28,177 bases of DNA, taken from positions 1 to 28,177 of the forward strand of contig CAMPJJ010000074.1 of the NCBI GenBank assembly GCA_946886855.1, written 5' to 3'. The stretch is from an uncultured Roseateles sp. GTDB lineage: Bacteria; Pseudomonadota; Gammaproteobacteria; Burkholderiales; Burkholderiaceae. The translations under genes and the position numbers were made by a program. Below the pieces are notes generated by a model that had not been told where the DNA came from, searched no databases, and worked only from the letters and a program-made list of their open reading frames with translations. Positions 25,427-28,177 of this stretch are shown piece after piece (positions within the stretch are counted from its first letter, which is position 1; each line of letters starts with the position of its first letter).

Positions 25427-27247
25427 TCACTCCTCCAACGCCTGCAACTGCACCAGCCGCTGGTAGATCCCGCCGTCCACCGCCATCAGCTCGTCGTGCG
25501 TGCCGCGCTCGTCCAGGTGGCCGTGGTTCAGCACCACGATCTGGTCGGCCTCGCGGATCGTCGACAGCCGGTGTGCGATCGCGATCACCGTGACCTGGCC
25601 GCGCAGCGCGCGCAGCGCCTCGCCGACCTGCGCCTCGGTGGCGCTGTCGATGTTGGCCGTCGCCTCGTCCAGCAGCAGGATGCGCGGATCGCCGGCCAGC
25701 GCGCGGGCCAGCGCGATCAGCTGCTTCTGTCCCGTCGACACCGCCAGCCCGCCGTCGCCCAGCCGGCTGTCGTAGCCCTGCGGCAGCGCGCTGAGGAAGT
25801 CATGCGCGCGCGAGGCGCGAGCCGCCGCTTCGATCTTCTCGTCGGAGATCGCGCGACCCATGCGGATGTTCTCGCGCACGCTGCCGGCGACCAGGTAGGG
25901 CTCCTGCGGCACCAGGCCGAGCGCGGCGTGGAAGGTCTCGTCGGGCAACTGGTCGAGCGGCTGGCCGTCGATCAGGATGCGCCCCTGCTGCGGCTGGTAG
26001 AAGCGCAGCAGCAGCGCCAGCAAGGTCGACTTGCCCGACCCGGTGTGGCCCGCGATGCCGACGAAGCTGCCGGCCGGGATGTCGAGGTCCAGGTCGCGCA
26101 GCACGGGCTGATCCGGCTTGTACGCGAACTGCAGGTGCTCGAAGCGGATCGCGCCGGCGCCGACGACAAGGTCGGACCGGTACGACCTCGGCTCGCAGGG
26201 CTCGCGCAGCAGCGCGCGCACGCGCGACGCCGCCACCAGCGCCTGCTGCAGCTGGCTGAACTGCATCGTGATCTGGATCAGCGGCTCGACGACGCGCGCG
26301 ATGTACGCGAGGAACGCATAGAGCAGCCCGACTTCGATGCCGGAGACCTCGCGCAGTCCGAAGCCGTAGATCACCGTCACGATCAGCAGCACGTTCAGCA
26401 GGTCCAGCGCCGGTCGCAGCAGCCAGGCGTTGGCGCGCAGCTCCTGCACGCGCGCCTCCAGCTGCGCGCGGTTGGCGGTTTCGTAGCGGGCCGCGAAGCG
26501 CTGCGCCGCGCCGGCCGACTGCAGCATCGCCATGCCGGCCATGCTCTCGGCCATCTGCGCGTTGAGCTCGGCCCGCAGCGCGCGGGCGCGCTGCACCGGG
26601 CCGCTGCTGGCGCGCTGATAGAGCCAGATGATCCCGGAGCTCGCCGGCACCAGCGCCAGCACGATCAGCATCAGCCGCCAGTCCAGCCAGGCCATCGCGA
26701 CCAGCGCGCCGGCCACCACGATGGTCGAGTCCAGCATCACGAAGAGCACCTGCCGGTACAGGTTGTTGACCGCGTCGGTGTCGTTGGTGATGCGGCTCAG
26801 CAACTGACCGGTGATGCTGCGGTCGAAGAAGGCCATGGGCTGCGCCAGCACGTGCGCGTAGACCTGCTCGCGCAGGCGCAGCACCGAGCGCCGCGCGACC
26901 GAGGCCATGCGGCGCAGTTGCGCGTAGCGCAGCAGGCTGGCGGTCCAGCCCGCGAGCAGCATCGCGCCCAGCAGCAGCGCCATCGGGCCCAGCTCGAAGT
27001 GGCGCGGCAACACGTGCGCGTCGATGAAGTGCTTGCCCAGGATCGGGCCGATCGCCTCCAGCGACGCGGCGACGACCAGCCAGCCCAGGCCCTTCAACAG
27101 CCCGCGGCGTTCCGGCGCGGCGGCCTGCGCCAGCAGCGCCAGCGCTTCGCGCGGCGAGTGGTCGTTCTGGGCGTTCGGGGCGGTCTTTTCGCTTTTCTCG
27201 GCCTTCTCGTTCTTCTCGTTCTTCTCGTTCTTCTCAGGCGGCGTCAA
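25427..27247 (-). CDS. ABC exporter half-transporter, MdlB-like
   Basis: This 606-residue protein is a type IV ABC exporter half: an N-terminal charged tail, a six-helix membrane domain (about 50-345) and a nucleotide-binding domain. Walker A GHTGSGKS lies at 400-407 with Lys406; Walker B is followed by the catalytic Glu528 (LLLDEAT). The signature motif is degenerate, VSTGQ instead of LSGGQ, as is usual for MdlB-type partners. TTG at 27247 is the likely start: it has GGAGG six bases upstream (plus-strand 27254-27258), overlaps the stop of the upstream gene by 14 bases, and no ATG or GTG follows near the N-terminus. The first residues form EKN repeats. It should pair with the gene upstream to export an unknown substrate, possibly a drug or lipid. 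Confidence 0.92.
   Translation of the reverse strand: MTPPEKNEKNEKNEKAEKSEKTAPNAQNDHSPREALALLAQAAAPERRGLLKGLGWLVVAASLEAIGPILGKHFIDAHVLPRHFELGPMALLLGAMLLAGWTASLLRYAQLRRMASVARRSVLRLREQVYAHVLAQPMAFFDRSITGQLLSRITNDTDAVNNLYRQVLFVMLDSTIVVAGALVAMAWLDWRLMLIVLALVPASSGIIWLYQRASSGPVQRARALRAELNAQMAESMAGMAMLQSAGAAQRFAARYETANRAQLEARVQELRANAWLLRPALDLLNVLLIVTVIYGFGLREVSGIEVGLLYAFLAYIARVVEPLIQITMQFSQLQQALVAASRVRALLREPCEPRSYRSDLVVGAGAIRFEHLQFAYKPDQPVLRDLDLDIPAGSFVGIAGHTGSGKSTLLALLLRFYQPQQGRILIDGQPLDQLPDETFHAALGLVPQEPYLVAGSVRENIRMGRAISDEKIEAAARASRAHDFLSALPQGYDSRLGDGGLAVSTGQKQLIALARALAGDPRILLLDEATANIDSATEAQVGEALRALRGQVTVIAIAHRLSTIREADQIVVLNHGHLDERGTHDELMAVDGGIYQRLVQLQALEE
27203..27235 (-). repeat. 9-bp tandem repeat at the start of the MdlB-like gene
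   Basis: CTTCTCGTT (plus strand) is repeated three times at 27203-27229, followed by a partial copy to 27235. It encodes the repeated tripeptide Glu-Lys-Asn near the N-terminus. Degenerate copies continue to about 27183. The unit length keeps the reading frame. Confidence 0.9.
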
Positions 27248-28177
27248 GGCTGGCCTCCAGTTGTTGATAGCGCCACTGGCCGGCGTACCAGCCGCCCAGC
27301 GCGAGCAGTTCGTCGTGACGGCCCCGCTCGACGATGCGCCCCTGCTTGAGCACGACGATCTCGTCGGCCTCCATCACCGCCGACAGCCGGTGGCTGACGA
27401 CGGCGAGGCTGCGCTCCGGATGGCGCTGGCGCAGTTCGCGCCAGTGGTCGAGGATCTGCGTCTCGGTGCCGCTGTCCACGGCCGACAGCGCGTCGTCCAG
27501 CAGCAGCACCGGCGCTTCGGCCAGCAGCGCCCGCGCGATCGCGATGCGCTGGCGCTGGCCGCCGGACAGCGTCACGCCGCGCTCGCCGACCAGCGTGTCG
27601 TAGGCCTGCGGCAGTCGCGCGATGTCGTCGTGCACGGCGGCGAGCTCCGCCACCGCGCGGATCTGCTCGCGCGTCGCGTCCGGGCGGGCGAGGGCGATGT
27701 TGTCCGCGACCGAGGCCGAGAACAGGAAGGGCTCCTGTGGCACCCAGGCCAGCGTGCGTCGCAGCGCGGCCAGACGGATCTCCGGCGCGGGGATGCCGCC
27801 CAGTCGCACGGTGCCCGCGTCGGGTTCGTACTGCCGCAGCAGCAGGCGCAGCAGCGTCGACTTGCCGGAACCCGTCGCGCCGACGATGCCCAGCGTGCGG
27901 CCCGGCGGCAGCGTCAGCGCAATGTCTTCGAGCGTCGGCTGCGACATGCCGGGATAGCGGAAGGCCACGCGGTCCCACGCGATGTCGGCGTGGGCCGGCA
28001 GGTCGCGGTGGCCGGTGTCCACGAGGCTGACCGGCGCGTCGAGCACCGGCTGCAGCCGCGACCACGCGGCGCGTCCGCGTTCCAGCAGCGACAGCACCCA
28101 GCCCGCCGCGAACATCGGCCAGATCAGCTGGCCGAGGTACATCGTGAACGCGGTCAACTGGCCTATGCTGATGACGT
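27234..28177 (-). CDS. ABC exporter half-transporter, MdlA-like (5' end outside window)
   Basis: The visible 314 codons hold the last membrane segment (TAFTMYLGQLIWPM) and a complete nucleotide-binding domain. The frame is open to the window edge, so the start and most of the membrane domain lie beyond 28177; the TTG at 28157 is internal. Walker A reads GATGSGKST and the signature motif is canonical LSGGQRQR. Walker B is followed by Asp instead of the catalytic Glu (LLLDDALSAVD), which is also the case in E. coli MdlA. The gene overlaps the MdlB-like gene by 14 bases, so the two halves are made together and probably form a heterodimer. Confidence 0.92.
   Translation of the reverse strand, partial: VISIGQLTAFTMYLGQLIWPMFAAGWVLSLLERGRAAWSRLQPVLDAPVSLVDTGHRDLPAHADIAWDRVAFRYPGMSQPTLEDIALTLPPGRTLGIVGATGSGKSTLLRLLLRQYEPDAGTVRLGGIPAPEIRLAALRRTLAWVPQEPFLFSASVADNIALARPDATREQIRAVAELAAVHDDIARLPQAYDTLVGERGVTLSGGQRQRIAIARALLAEAPVLLLDDALSAVDSGTETQILDHWRELRQRHPERSLAVVSHRLSAVMEADEIVVLKQGRIVERGRHDELLALGGWYAGQWRYQQLEASLDAA
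27254..27258 (-). promoter_or_regulatory. Ribosome binding site supporting a TTG start
   Basis: Read on the minus strand this is GGAGG, six bases before TTG at 27247, inside the 3' end of the MdlA-like gene. It is the main argument for the TTG start of the downstream exporter half. Confidence 0.7.

Noticed and set aside
25412..27349. 645-codon plus-strand open frame opposite the ABC exporter genes
   Set aside because: The opposite strand encodes an unmistakable ABC half-transporter, and this frame translates to Arg/Gln/Ala/His-rich sequence without a domain.
1..28177. Mobile elements, tRNA or rRNA genes, CRISPR arrays, phage or defence genes
   Set aside because: I looked on both strands for transposase, integrase or toxin-like proteins, terminal inverted repeats, regularly spaced repeats and tRNA-like sequence, and found none I could support.

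Overview
This window is a nearly complete division and cell wall (dcw) cluster from a GC-rich Gram-negative bacterium, followed by lpxC and a short accessory stretch. The order is mraZ-rsmH-ftsL-ftsI-murE-murF-mraY-murD-ftsW-murG-murC-ddl-ftsQ-ftsA-ftsZ. The meso-diaminopimelate-type MurE motif (DNPR), the presence of lpxC, the FtsZ C-terminal peptide (IPAFLRKQAD) and the style of the proteins point to a betaproteobacterium of the order Burkholderiales. A Roseateles/Mitsuaria/Rubrivivax-like relative is my guess from protein style only.

Layout. Positions 1-377 hold an AT-richer non-coding region ending in a promoter (TTGACC-N17-TAAAGT) that overlaps four MraZ-type boxes with an exact 10-bp period. 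Positions 378-18659 hold fifteen plus-strand dcw genes. Most are joined by 4-bp ATGA overlaps or gaps under 35 bp, and I see no internal terminator. The two larger gaps are the 79 bp between ftsW and murG, bridged by a 28-codon mini-ORF, and the 123 bp between ftsA and ftsZ. A strong intrinsic terminator (18689-18722) closes the cluster after ftsZ. Next come a plus-strand orphan sensor histidine kinase (18849-21062), lpxC (21086-22021) and a 61-residue two-helix membrane protein (22053-22238). Running towards these on the minus strand are a large PKD-repeat lipoprotein gene (25277-22296) and two half-size ABC exporter genes of the MdlA/MdlB type (27247-25427 and 28177-27234). The second exporter gene is cut by the window edge.

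How the genes work together. MurC, MurD, MurE and MurF build UDP-MurNAc-pentapeptide, with Ddl supplying D-Ala-D-Ala. MraY and MurG make lipids I and II. FtsW and FtsI polymerise and cross-link septal peptidoglycan under control of FtsQ and FtsL, on a ring of FtsZ anchored by FtsA. RsmH tunes the ribosome and MraZ represses the operon. LpxC commits precursors to lipid A, so envelope synthesis follows directly after division.

Most of the window is a well known system and I did not find a new one. The points worth a second look are: a roughly 135-residue acidic insertion in MurD, with smaller low-complexity insertions in MurF and MurC; two tracts of markedly different codon use (inside rsmH, and ftsQ 3' end-ftsA-ftsZ 5' end); the coupling mini-ORF before murG; the orphan kinase between ftsZ and lpxC; the six-repeat PKD lipoprotein; and a consistent active-site asymmetry in the ABC exporter pair.
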